A stretch of DNA of 40,015 nt from an uncultured Lachnospiraceae bacterium (GCA_947629525.1 CANREB010000021.1:1-40015), one strand, 5' to 3'. Shown: positions 25,568 through 33,206, numbered from the stretch's first letter. Notes: a model not told the origin generated them from the letters alone. Made by a program: numbers and translations.

Positions 25568-25591
25568 CTGACAAGACACCTGTCTTGTCAG
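25568..25591. promoter_or_regulatory. Perfect 24-bp palindromic operator upstream of the PTS gene
   Basis: CTGACAAGACA and TGTCTTGTCAG form two perfect 11-bp arms around CC. The site begins about 9 bp after the -10 box, covering the initial transcribed region, 27 bp before the start codon. Position and symmetry fit a repressor operator; the repressor is not identified. Confidence 0.7.
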
Positions 25592-25599
25592 TTTTATGT

Positions 25600-25628
25600 A
25601 TTGTAGCATATAAAGGATGGAATTTCAA
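25600..25628 (-). promoter_or_regulatory. Promoter of the PTS IIC-like gene
   Basis: Minus strand: -35 TTGAAA (25623-25628), 17-bp spacer, extended -10 TGCTACAAT (TACAAT at 25600-25605). Confidence 0.8.
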
Positions 25629-25639
25629 TCACATTACGC

Positions 25640-25695
25640 AAAAAAAATAAAATGAACGACCGTCATACCCTTTTACAATGATACAACGGTCGTTC
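25640..25695 (-). terminator. Intrinsic terminator of the ncRNA
   Basis: Arms GAACGACCGT (25695-25686) and ACGGTCGTTC (25663-25654) form a perfect 10-bp stem, extendable by four pairs with wobbles, followed on the minus strand by ATTTTATTTTTTTT. Confidence 0.9.
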
Positions 25696-26249
25696 TAATG
25701 AAATTCGTTATCCAATTTTTTTACCTCTTTCTCGGCTTATCTTCTCTTCACCCCGCCGAACTTTAACTCTACCAATTGATTAAAAATCATTTTCTTCCCT
25801 AATATCTAACTTATTATCGAAACTCTCTGCTTAATCTCCTATATGCTTCATTCCGAGACTGCCGCCTGTCAGACATCTACCTTTTTATAAAATACCCTCC
25901 GCTGTATTCTACTCGTATTCATCTGCTGACCGTCTATATCAGATTTATCTCTCTGCCATCACGCTTTCGATAAACTTCATCTATAGACCTCAACCGAAAA
26001 TACTTTTATCTGATAAATATCATCTTAAACTTACATCTCGCAAACGATTGGCATTTATCTCATTTTCATATTTAATTAAGGGATTTCTTCATCGTCAGAT
26101 TTAGGTTGTAAACTGTGCCAAGGGACTCGCCTCCTTTTTTGCTTTTGCACTTTATAGAAAGTGTTTGCAGTTTCCGAATAGTACCTGCCTCTATATAATG
26201 CTTATACAAAAGCTTATTTTTTATTTATTTATGTCTCTTGTGTTTCTGT
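25640..26249 (-). ncRNA. Large structured non-coding RNA, about 610 nt, family unassigned
   Basis: No frame longer than a few codons with a plausible start exists on either strand, yet the segment has its own promoter (26256-26284) and a strong terminator (25654-25695 plus T run). The transcript is rich in G and A and poor in C, as large structured RNAs often are. Complementary arms seen by eye (minus-strand order): AAACTG 26173-26168 with CAGTTT 26115-26110, enclosing hairpin CACTTT/AAAGTG (26163-26148); ATCT-GACGAT 26100-26091 with ATCGTT 26048-26043 and AGAT 26038-26035; and a four-helix rod between 26003 and 25915. It could be a large ncRNA such as OLE or ROOL, which have similar lengths, but I cannot match either, and no OapA-like gene is adjacent. 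It could also be a new family or a decayed gene. Confidence 0.7.
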
Positions 26250-26255
26250 AATTGT

Positions 26256-26284
26256 ATATTAGCACCTTTATAAGATAATTGCAA
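26256..26284 (-). promoter_or_regulatory. Promoter of the ncRNA
   Basis: Minus strand: -35 TTGCAA (26279-26284), 17-bp spacer, extended -10 TGCTAATAT (TAATAT at 26256-26261). Predicted start near 26249. Confidence 0.75.
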
Positions 26285-26374
26285 TAGGTTTTTATTATTT
26301 TTTTGAATACCGTCACTTTTGACAATTGATGTCAGTTATTTTGCATATTGTTTTCTGAATTTTCTGACTATTTC

Positions 26375-27211
26375 TTATTCCACGCTGCTTACGCAGTTGT
26401 ACATAAGCATCGCTATCGTCATAGGTCCCACACCACCCGGAACAGGGGTTATGGCGCTGGTGTGCGGCGCTGCCTTTTCAAAATCCACGTCGCCGCAGAG
26501 TTTATTGTTTTCATTCCTGTGTATTCCCACATCGATAACTACCGCGCCTTCTTTGATAAAAGTATCGTCCACAAATTTCGGCTTTCCGACCGCTGCTATC
26601 AGTATATCTGCCTGTTTTGTTATCTCTTTTAAATTTTGGGTGCGTGAATGGCATATCGTGACTGTTCCGTTTTCGCGCAGAAGCAGAAGCGACATGGGTT
26701 TTCCGACTATATTGCTGCGTCCGATAACAACGCAGTGCTTTCCTGATATCTCTACGCCCGAACGCTTTAAAAGCTGAATTATGCCAAGAGGCGTACAGGA
26801 CACAAATCCTTTACTCCCGACACAGAGCGCTCCGACATTTTTTTCGTTAAATCCGTCAACGTCTTTTTCAGGCGAGATCGTCTGAATCACCGCGTTCTCG
26901 TCAATATGCTTTGGCAGCGGAAGCTGGACGAGTATGCCGTTTACTTTGTCGTCGCCGTTGAGCCTGCGCACAAGCGCAAGAAGCTCATCCTGCGTGGTTT
27001 CTTCAGGCAGCTCATACGCAAGCGACTCTATGCCTATGTATGCGCATGCTTTTTTCTTGTTGCCAACGTAGACACTTGACGCGGGATCGCTGCCCACCTG
27101 TATCACCGCAAGGCAGATGTCTTTGCCCTCGGCTTTGAGTGCTGTGACTTTTTCCCTCAGCTCGTCTTTTATTTCCTGCGATATTTTTTTACCGTCGATT
27201 ATCTGATACAT
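26375..27211 (-). CDS. folD: FolD bifunctional methylenetetrahydrofolate dehydrogenase/cyclohydrolase
   Basis: 278 residues from the ATG at 27211, preceded by GGAGG; an in-frame extension upstream is not supported. The enzyme interconverts 5,10-methylene-, methenyl- and 10-formyl-tetrahydrofolate in one-carbon metabolism. Seen motifs: the substrate-site Y-V-G-N-K-K stretch (about 50-56), GILVQLPLP (about 92-100), the NADP-binding GRSNIVGKPMS block (about 162-172), and the C-terminal PVPGGVGPMT signature. The length is standard. A TACAAT -10 box (27247-27252, minus strand) with a weak -35 lies upstream. The large ncRNA gene follows on the same strand with its own promoter. Confidence 0.97.
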   Translation of the reverse strand: MYQIIDGKKISQEIKDELREKVTALKAEGKDICLAVIQVGSDPASSVYVGNKKKACAYIGIESLAYELPEETTQDELLALVRRLNGDDKVNGILVQLPLPKHIDENAVIQTISPEKDVDGFNEKNVGALCVGSKGFVSCTPLGIIQLLKRSGVEISGKHCVVIGRSNIVGKPMSLLLLRENGTVTICHSRTQNLKEITKQADILIAAVGKPKFVDDTFIKEGAVVIDVGIHRNENNKLCGDVDFEKAAPHTSAITPVPGGVGPMTIAMLMYNCVSSVE

Positions 27212-27283
27212 TTGTTTCCTCCGTTTAAATCTGATGAATATTATATATTGTACCATAACGGCGCTGCGTGTTCCATAGTATTT

Positions 27284-27322
27284 TAAAAAAATCTCTGCAG
27301 GTCGTACGCCCGCAGAGATTTT
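27284..27322 (-). terminator. Terminator of the sigma/anti-sigma operon
   Basis: AAAATCTCTGC (27288-27298) and GCAGAGATTTT (27312-27322) form a perfect 11-bp stem, followed by TTTT on the minus strand. Confidence 0.88.
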
Positions 27323-27338
27323 GGGATTTTGTCTGTAA

Positions 27339-28535
27339 TTATTGCTGCTGCACAAGCGGCACTATATAAAGATTATCTCCGCTTGGCGTGCCGTCTGCTT
27401 TTCTGAACAGCAGCGCGTCTACATTGTCAACGTCGATCACCCTGTCAAACGCTGACATAAAGTAATACTGTGCGGCTGTTTCATCCGTATATCCGCCGGA
27501 ACCGCCGTCCGCAAGGTATGGAAGCATCGTGCCGTCCTTTAAGCGCACTCCGCAAAACAGTGGCGGGTTTGTGTAGCTTTTGTCTGATCCTTCCTGCGAT
27601 ACCTTTTCTCCCTGAAAATCATAGTTTACCTTTATGGAAATGGGGGACAGCTCCACTGTAGTCACTGTCGCGCCCGAGTCACCTACCGATGCGCCAAGCG
27701 CGTATGTTTTCGCTGAATTTTTTTCAGTGACTGGAATGTCGAACTCCCATTTTCCGCTTAGCACATTTTCATAATCTGCATGGTATGTCGTACCGATGTT
27801 TTCCAATTCCACATGAATTGTTTTGCCTAAAATTGTCCGGTCATAGGCTGATATGCAGGTTATTACGTATTCAAGCGTGCCGTCATCGTCTGTATAGTGC
27901 GAGATAACCGCGCCGCTCTCGTCAAGCTTGATCGGCGTGCCGTCATCATATACGGGATTGCCGTTACTGTCCGAAACAATTCCGTCGTAAAAACTGCCGT
28001 TTACGGCAACCACTCCTTCGCAGTCCGCATCCATATGCTCAAAGCTCGGCTCCACCTGCTCGCCCAGCGTATAACCTGATATTGAGAATGATATATGGGC
28101 AAAATGGCTGTCCGCAATTACTTCCATTGGCTTGACCGTGACGCCCCCTACCGTGACTGCCTTGATTTCCGCAAGCGCACTGTCGTCTGTGTCCTGTGTG
28201 TCCAGTATGTCCGCAACACCGTTCTGTATCAGTTCAATCTGCTGTACCTCGTCCGCCTGAAGCGTTCCGCTCATGCTGCGGCTCCAGTAATGATATCCTG
28301 CCGCAAGCGCCGTTATCCCGCAGAGTGCCAAGGCGCACACGGCGACTGCCGCCGCTGTCGGTCTTTTGAATGCTCCTGCTTTTTTTAATGTCTTTTTGAG
28401 ATTTTCTTTTTCAAAATTTTCCATATAACCTGTCCCTTTCTTTTTAATCATCGAAAAGGCAGTATCCGCTTTCTTCTGCACAATCGCAGGCAATTCTATA
28501 TCCACCGAAAAAATGCTGTGTTCATCTACGCTCAT
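27339..28535 (-). CDS. Membrane-anchored anti-sigma-like protein (DUF4179-like)
   Basis: 398 residues from the ATG at 28535, set by GGAGGGG inside the end of the sigma gene. A short cytoplasmic N-terminal segment (about 1-60, with the PAIVQKKADTAFSMI stretch typical of DUF4179 proteins) precedes one membrane helix (about 61-80). A large extracytoplasmic beta-rich domain follows, ending in a region rich in Asp and Gly. Such proteins hold the partner ECF sigma factor at the membrane until an envelope signal arrives. The start codon lies 1 bp after the sigma stop, which supports co-translation and pairing. Confidence 0.82.
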   Translation of the reverse strand: MSVDEHSIFSVDIELPAIVQKKADTAFSMIKKKGTGYMENFEKENLKKTLKKAGAFKRPTAAAVAVCALALCGITALAAGYHYWSRSMSGTLQADEVQQIELIQNGVADILDTQDTDDSALAEIKAVTVGGVTVKPMEVIADSHFAHISFSISGYTLGEQVEPSFEHMDADCEGVVAVNGSFYDGIVSDSNGNPVYDDGTPIKLDESGAVISHYTDDDGTLEYVITCISAYDRTILGKTIHVELENIGTTYHADYENVLSGKWEFDIPVTEKNSAKTYALGASVGDSGATVTTVELSPISIKVNYDFQGEKVSQEGSDKSYTNPPLFCGVRLKDGTMLPYLADGGSGGYTDETAAQYYFMSAFDRVIDVDNVDALLFRKADGTPSGDNLYIVPLVQQQ

Positions 28536-28536
28536 C

Positions 28537-29061
28537 TCAACCCCTCCTGTCATCCATAGGCGTTTCATAATACCTTGCGAGTTTTTCCCTGCCTCGCTGC
28601 AGCCGTGTCGTGACTGTGCTTTTGGGAATTTTTAAAATTTTCGCTATCTCGTCAATGCAGTAGCCTTCCCCATAAAACAACAGCATTACGATGCGGTATT
28701 TCTCGTCCAGCGCACCAAGCGCTTCCTTAAGTTCAAGATTGCAGTTATCCTCGTATGAAGGCTCATTATAGTCCTCAAGGCTTGTCAGGCGCGCATTTTT
28801 GCGGCGTATGTCATAGCATCTGTTGATCAGTATGCGCGTAAGCCATGTCTTAAAGTATTGTGTCTGTTTCAACGTATGCAGTTTTTCCCAACAGATAAGG
28901 ATCGTGTCCTGTATGGCATCCGCGGCATCTTCATCGTTCATAAGGATCGCCAGCGCAGTCTTGTACATATCTTTCATGCAGTATTGCATCAATTGTGTGA
29001 AAGCATCATATTCGTGCCTTTTTGCCCGATCTGCCAGTTTTTGTATTTCGTTCTGCTTCAT
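28537..29061 (-). CDS. ECF-type RNA polymerase sigma factor
   Basis: 174 residues from the ATG at 29061 (GGAGG ten bases upstream). Region 2 (about 20-85) includes DAADAIQDTILICWEKL and TWLTRILINRC; region 4 (about 115-165) carries the helix-turn-helix around IDEIAKILKIPKSTVTTRLQRGR. No extra domains. It is followed by the membrane anti-sigma-like gene. The genes it controls cannot be read from the window, and no clear AAC-type ECF promoter is visible just upstream. Confidence 0.93.
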   Translation of the reverse strand: MKQNEIQKLADRAKRHEYDAFTQLMQYCMKDMYKTALAILMNDEDAADAIQDTILICWEKLHTLKQTQYFKTWLTRILINRCYDIRRKNARLTSLEDYNEPSYEDNCNLELKEALGALDEKYRIVMLLFYGEGYCIDEIAKILKIPKSTVTTRLQRGREKLARYYETPMDDRRG

Positions 29062-29192
29062 TACAGCAGTACCTCCTGTGCGCAACAGTGTAATGTGCAG
29101 GTTTACAAAGCGTCCTTTGTTTTTGTCCTGCATATATTAGACAAAAAAGCACGGCGGAAAATCTCATCAGACAGAAAAATTATTTTTAATAT

Positions 29193-29750
29193 CTATATCT
29201 TTTGATCAAAGGCATGTATATCCAGAACCTTATCAATAAGATCAATATCATATCCGACTGTTAATTCTTCTAACCTTCTTTCTTCGGCTTCTTTTTCTTC
29301 GGTTTCCTTTTCCTCTTTTATCTTCTTAATCTTTTCTTCCGACTTCTCTCTTGCTGTTTCCGAATCATCCCCATACTTAGTAACCAATATAGTTGTCATA
29401 CTGTCATATCCATCCATAGTAATACTACAGCTTAATATCCTGCTCCCTCGTGCCGCTACTTTTGATCTTATATTATCCATCACTTTAGGGATCAAAGACA
29501 AATTGTATTCCAACCACTTTGATGTCTTTTCATCTCTTACGGCTTTCTCCAGCAGAGAACTGTTTATTGACACCGAGTAATCAGAATTTGTCAGACAGCT
29601 ATATTTTCCTGTTAAATAAGTTCTATATCCACGGACATCACCATATGTCCTGCCTGCCGCCTGTTTGTTATTTGTATTTTTTTTATTTTGCAATATGTCA
29701 GTGTCGTAATTTGCATATGTTGTATAATTATTTACTCCTGCAATTGCCAT
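29193..29750 (-). CDS. DUF6033-like protein
   Basis: 185 residues, no signal peptide or membrane segment. A Tyr/Asn-rich N-terminus leads to the YLTGKYSCLTNSDYSVSI block (about 44-61), a helical SLLEKAVRDEK segment and ILSCSITMDG (about 104-113). A highly charged Glu/Lys coiled coil (about 133-165) follows. The layout matches the DUF6033 proteins of Lachnospiraceae as I recall them; their function is unknown. GGAGGTG sets the ATG. The 75-bp hairpin repeat lies right before its ribosome site, and an upstream terminator separates it from the neighbouring unknown gene. Confidence 0.65.
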   Translation of the reverse strand: MAIAGVNNYTTYANYDTDILQNKKNTNNKQAAGRTYGDVRGYRTYLTGKYSCLTNSDYSVSINSSLLEKAVRDEKTSKWLEYNLSLIPKVMDNIRSKVAARGSRILSCSITMDGYDSMTTILVTKYGDDSETAREKSEEKIKKIKEEKETEEKEAEERRLEELTVGYDIDLIDKVLDIHAFDQKI

Positions 29751-29772
29751 GTCAGCACCTCCATTATTTTTT

Positions 29773-29847
29773 TATAATCTCTCGGAATCTATAAGCCAGT
29801 AAATATAAGGCTTTCAGATTCCTTTTTATTAAAATCCCCCACTTTTT
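29773..29847 (-). repeat. 75-bp hairpin repeat, copy 2
   Basis: Inverted copy of 3-77: identical outer blocks (29830-29847 and 29773-29783) and identical stem arms (29816-29822 with 29784-29790; 29809-29813 with 29793-29797), but a different 11-nt loop. It lies 23 bp upstream of the DUF6033-like start and would be in that gene's 5' leader if the promoter is further upstream. Confidence 0.7.
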
Positions 29848-29871
29848 GCCAAAACACTTGACAAATCCATC

Positions 29872-29893
29872 AAAAAATGCGGCGCTTCGCGCC
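29872..29893 (-). terminator. Terminator between the 305-residue unknown and the DUF6033-like gene
   Basis: Stem GGCGC / GCGCC with loop gaa on the minus strand (29881-29893), followed by gcATTTTTT. Confidence 0.75.
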
Positions 29894-29974
29894 TATTGAT
29901 AATAAGTACCGTCGCTCACGGCGGCAGACATTTTCGATTTAGAGGCGATTTTTTACTTCTCCTATACCTCTTTT

Positions 29975-30892
29975 CTACCGTATCAGACCTGCCAGTTTTC
30001 CCAACAAATCTTCCATATTGGCGCTTATTGCTGCTTTACTTCCAACCGATGCGGCATTTTTGTCAGCAACATAGTCAGTAACATAATTCCTAAGATCTTT
30101 CATAAGAGCCTCTTTACTCATTCCACCCGAATAGTAATCAGCAAATTTACTGCTAATATCTTTACTTTCCTTACTATAGAAACTTTGTTCGCTCTGAATA
30201 ATCTCATTTCTGTATTTGTAAGATGCCGTATTATTGCCAATTCCCACAACCATATAATCCGGCGTCATCCGCTGCATCAAAGAGTCTCTTGACGTTTCAT
30301 TAAAATATGTATATTCATCAATCATACTTTGGAAACCTTTCCTTAGTTCTTCCGGAATCATTGTGCTTTTCAGTTTTTCCAGATAGCTTTTACTTGCCTG
30401 CAATAAAGCAACCGACTCAAAAGACGTTCCCCTATACCCTTCCTGATCATTTAAAGAATCCATTACTCCCGTTGCGTTTTTAATTTCATCCTTGATCATC
30501 CGCATCTGTTCTTCCGATATACCGGAAGCGTTGTTATCCAGCCATTCGTCAAACACCTTATACTGACTTGTTGAGTTACGCTGAAATAGGTTTTCGCCTC
30601 CGAAAATGGAATCGGCTTTCAGATCCATCTTAAACAGGTTTTCTATTCTGTACTCTGCCGGAATTTCTTTAATATCGCCAAATGTGCAAAAATGAACCTG
30701 CTGCCTAAACCGTTCTGCTTTTTCCTTTCCTGTGTCTAACAGACTTTTTCCCTCTTTGCTTATGTCAATATCATCATAAGCCGACTTAGCCTGTGCAGCG
30801 TTTTCTGCCTCGGCTTTTTTATTTTCCTGTGCAACTTTACTAACATACTCCGGGGAATACATCTTCACTGTATCCGTATTCTCAATTTTCAT
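29975..30892 (-). CDS. Helical protein of unknown function in the Agr-like cluster
   Basis: 305 residues from the ATG at 30892 (AAGGAG about 11 bases upstream; a GTG four codons earlier is too close to it). The protein is almost fully helical and polar, with no signal peptide or membrane helix. The early DIDISKEGKSLL stretch (about 43-54) resembles the short acidic-hydrophobic motif seen near the start of flagella-related and DUF6033-associated proteins in Lachnospiraceae; that is only a resemblance. It lies directly downstream of 21-bp direct repeats typical of LytTR regulators, so it is the likely first target of the neighbouring response regulator. Confidence 0.6.
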   Translation of the reverse strand: MKIENTDTVKMYSPEYVSKVAQENKKAEAENAAQAKSAYDDIDISKEGKSLLDTGKEKAERFRQQVHFCTFGDIKEIPAEYRIENLFKMDLKADSIFGGENLFQRNSTSQYKVFDEWLDNNASGISEEQMRMIKDEIKNATGVMDSLNDQEGYRGTSFESVALLQASKSYLEKLKSTMIPEELRKGFQSMIDEYTYFNETSRDSLMQRMTPDYMVVGIGNNTASYKYRNEIIQSEQSFYSKESKDISSKFADYYSGGMSKEALMKDLRNYVTDYVADKNAASVGSKAAISANMEDLLGKLAGLIR

Positions 30893-30992
30893 AAAATGAC
30901 GCACTCCTTCCTAATCCTAATCTACCGGATCATAGTTGTAATTTATTTATTGTAAATTATCGTCAACTGTACTTTATTTTTTAATATATTTC

Positions 30993-31032
30993 GCACCAAG
31001 TAAGATTTTTTATGCACGAAGTAAGATTTTTT
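30993..31032 (-). promoter_or_regulatory. Tandem 19-bp direct repeats with 21-bp period (LytTR-type site)
   Basis: GCACCAAGTAAGATTTTTT (30993-31011) and GCACGAAGTAAGATTTTTT (31014-31032) differ at one base. Two-turn spacing of direct repeats is the hallmark of AgrA/LytTR-family binding sites. The site lies about 100 bp upstream of the 305-residue gene, with a TACAAT box between, and next to a LytTR regulator system. Confidence 0.6.
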
Positions 31033-31036
31033 CACC

Positions 31037-31063
31037 AAAAAAAAGAGCCTTTCGCCCTTTTTT
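31037..31063 (-). terminator. Terminator of the Agr-like regulator/kinase operon
   Basis: AAAAAAGGGC / GCTCTTTTTT (minus strand), a 10-bp stem with one wobble and loop GAAAG, followed by further T residues; overlaps the kinase stop codon. Confidence 0.85.
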
Positions 31064-32354
31064 ATGAATTGAGAAACAATCCAACGATAAACTTGTGCTC
31101 TTCTTGTTTCAATGTCATATTTCCATCATACTTTTCAATACTGCTTTGCACATTCAATAGCCCTAGTCCCCTGCCTTTCCCCTTGTCTGATACCGGAAAG
31201 CCATTTTTCCACTTTATATCATTGCAGCTATTTTCTATATTGACAACTATCATTTGGTGATAAGAGCCGATTTTAATATAAATATATCTATCATTATTTA
31301 CCTGTTCAGCCGCCTCTATCGCATTATCCAATAAGTTTCCAAAAATAGTAGTGACGTCTATCGGTGCAATAAAATCCAAACTCACATTATCAATCTTTAT
31401 CTCCACCGAAATTTGTTTTTCCTTCATAGCAGCTTCTTTATCTATAAGAAGGATATTCAATATCTGATTTTCTGTGTATTGAACAGGTATCAGCGGTTTT
31501 AATATCTTTCCTATCTCTTTTGCATACTCACCCGCTGTATGTTTCTGATCTGCTGCACATAATCCTTCGATCGCCTTAATATGTTTATTTACATCGTGAA
31601 GTATATGAACTGTCTGATCGTATTTCTTAGTCTGCGCCATATAATACTCATACTGTATCTTTGCCTGCTGTTACAACGCCTTTACCTGATTTTCATAATC
31701 ATTCTTTTCATCTGCTATTTTTACAAAATATAAAAGATATAAGTCAGCCATAACAATACATCCCATATTTACTGTACATAAATAGCTTTTCTGACCATCA
31801 CTAAAACTTTCGACAATCACAATCATATTAATAAGGCTATAAGCCAGCATAATACCATAAATAATATAACGTGTCTTTGAATATGGCACGTTGCATTTTT
31901 TTATAAATCGGTTTATAAATGTATAATACAAAAAAATCAGTATTATCTTTGAGAACGTAACTTCCAAGCAGCACATCATAATATCATCAATATTTTTTAT
32001 ATTTGCCTGTTGCAAAATCCAATGCAACAGGATGACACCCAAAGATTCACAAACAGACATGCACAAAACCAATGCTTCGCATTCAAGTATTCGTCTAAAT
32101 AGCTTATCTGCATCTTCATAATACAGGAAATATGCAACAGCCCCCGTCAAAACACACCACGTCAGCAAATTTAACATTGCATTATTTATTAGATTTGTGC
32201 ACAATGTACTTACTACCATAATAATTTCGGCAATTATATATATGTACTTTTTGTGAAAACTTCTTTTATACTTTCCATTCATAAATTGGAACAATATTAT
32301 ACTTATGATAAAGCAAGAAAGACCATTGCATAATATAAGTAAAATTCTATCCAT
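31062..32354 (-). pseudogene. AgrC-type sensor histidine kinase interrupted by an in-frame TAA
   Basis: Read through, the frame encodes about 430 residues, full length for an AgrC-type kinase. The N-terminal 227 residues hold about six membrane helices. TAA at codon 228 (31671-31673) then interrupts the frame; the same frame continues QQAKIQYEYYMAQTKKY into the dimerisation helix with the HDVNKH histidine box (about H253). The GHKL ATPase follows, with NLLDNAIEA (about 330-338) and KGRGLGL (about 383-389). No frameshift is needed. AgrC relatives usually have a Glu codon at this point (LEQQ), so one G-to-T change would explain it. An ATG 30 bases after the stop could restart a soluble kinase half, but without a good ribosome site. 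AGGAG sets the start at 32354. Confidence 0.85.
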
Positions 32355-32364
32355 TTTTATTCTC

Positions 32365-33108
32365 CTATGAATTTTTTTGTAAAAACGCATTCATTTTCTC
32401 TTTAAAATCAACGCTGCGCTTCTGAGCAATTTGAAGTTCTTTTCCATTATCTAAATAAATACTAAAACCTTTTATTTTTTCAATATGGCGCAGATTTACT
32501 AAATTTCCTCTACAATTTACAGCAAAATTATATTGCTGCAGTTCTTCGACTAATTTTTCAAATATACATTCATACTCATATGTTTCATCTGCCAGCACTA
32601 TGGAAACTTTTCTCGACCTTTTTATGTATTCAAAATATAATATATCGTTCAATTTTATTTTTAGTGACATATGCTCTTTCCCATTGTTGTCAGTTACCTT
32701 ATAAAACTCCTTTTCAATAACAGTATCAGACATGTGACTAAGCGCTTCTATAATTTGTTTTTCCATCTTGTACTTATCTAACGGTTTGCACAAAAACGAA
32801 AACGCATGAACATCATTGATTGCCTGCATACAATATTCTTCATAACCGGTTATGTATATCAACTTCACACAAGGGAATTTTCTCTTTAAACTTCTTCCCA
32901 AGTTAATACCATTGAGTTCTTTCATTGAAATATCCAAAACCCCAATATCAAGCTTCCGGACATTGTCTAACATTTCATTTGCAGATAAAAATGTCATTAT
33001 ATTGTAATCTATATTCTGATTTTTAAATATTTCATTCAAAATATATACTGCATAATCAAGATCATCCGCTTCGTCATCGCAAACAGCAATTTCTAACAAA
33101 TCACTCAT
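32365..33108 (-). CDS. LytTR family response regulator (AgrA-like)
   Basis: About 247 residues. The receiver domain (1-125) starts LLEIAVCDDE and has the acidic pair and the phospho-acceptor Asp (about D59 in GVLDIS). The C-terminal LytTR DNA-binding domain (about 140-245) includes the YFEYIKRSRK and FAVNCRGNLVNLRHI blocks. The start is uncertain: GGGAGG abuts the ATG at 33108, so translation may begin at the TTG at 33099 (residue 4 of this model), nine bases from that site. The disrupted kinase gene follows after 10 bp. No agrB or agrD gene lies in the window. Its likely binding sites are the repeats at 30993-31032. Confidence 0.88.
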   Translation of the reverse strand: MSDLLEIAVCDDEADDLDYAVYILNEIFKNQNIDYNIMTFLSANEMLDNVRKLDIGVLDISMKELNGINLGRSLKRKFPCVKLIYITGYEEYCMQAINDVHAFSFLCKPLDKYKMEKQIIEALSHMSDTVIEKEFYKVTDNNGKEHMSLKIKLNDILYFEYIKRSRKVSIVLADETYEYECIFEKLVEELQQYNFAVNCRGNLVNLRHIEKIKGFSIYLDNGKELQIAQKRSVDFKEKMNAFLQKNS

Positions 33109-33131
33109 CCTCCCTATATGTTTGTATCTTT

Positions 33132-33160
33132 TTAATATATCGGTCATTTTAACTTTACAA
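33132..33160 (-). promoter_or_regulatory. Promoter of the LytTR regulator gene
   Basis: Minus strand: -35 TTGTAA (33155-33160), 17-bp spacer, -10 TATTAA (33132-33137). A CTTAG/CTAAG inverted repeat lies just upstream of the -35. Confidence 0.6.
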
Positions 33161-33206
33161 CTTAGATATGCTAAGATACAATATGCAGATATCTTCATCT
33201 CATAAA

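Noticed and set aside
25568..25591. The PTS palindrome as an attenuator or terminator
   Set aside because: On the transcribed minus strand the hairpin is not followed by a T run, and it sits at the transcription start, which fits an operator better.
26035..26180. Possible cyclic di-GMP-I riboswitch or RNase P/tmRNA in the gene-free segment
   Set aside because: Short GCAAAC- and GGAGGCGAG-like strings occur, but the conserved cores of these RNAs are missing and there is no gene directly downstream to control.
26320..26334. TGACA-N5-TGTCA palindrome downstream of folD as terminator or operator
   Set aside because: The stem is only 5 bp and lacks a T run, and its similarity to the PTS operator ends is limited to five bases; not strong enough.
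31641..31670. A frameshift in the AgrC-type kinase gene
   Set aside because: The two halves are in the same frame with 30 bases between stop and next ATG, so one substitution explains the break.
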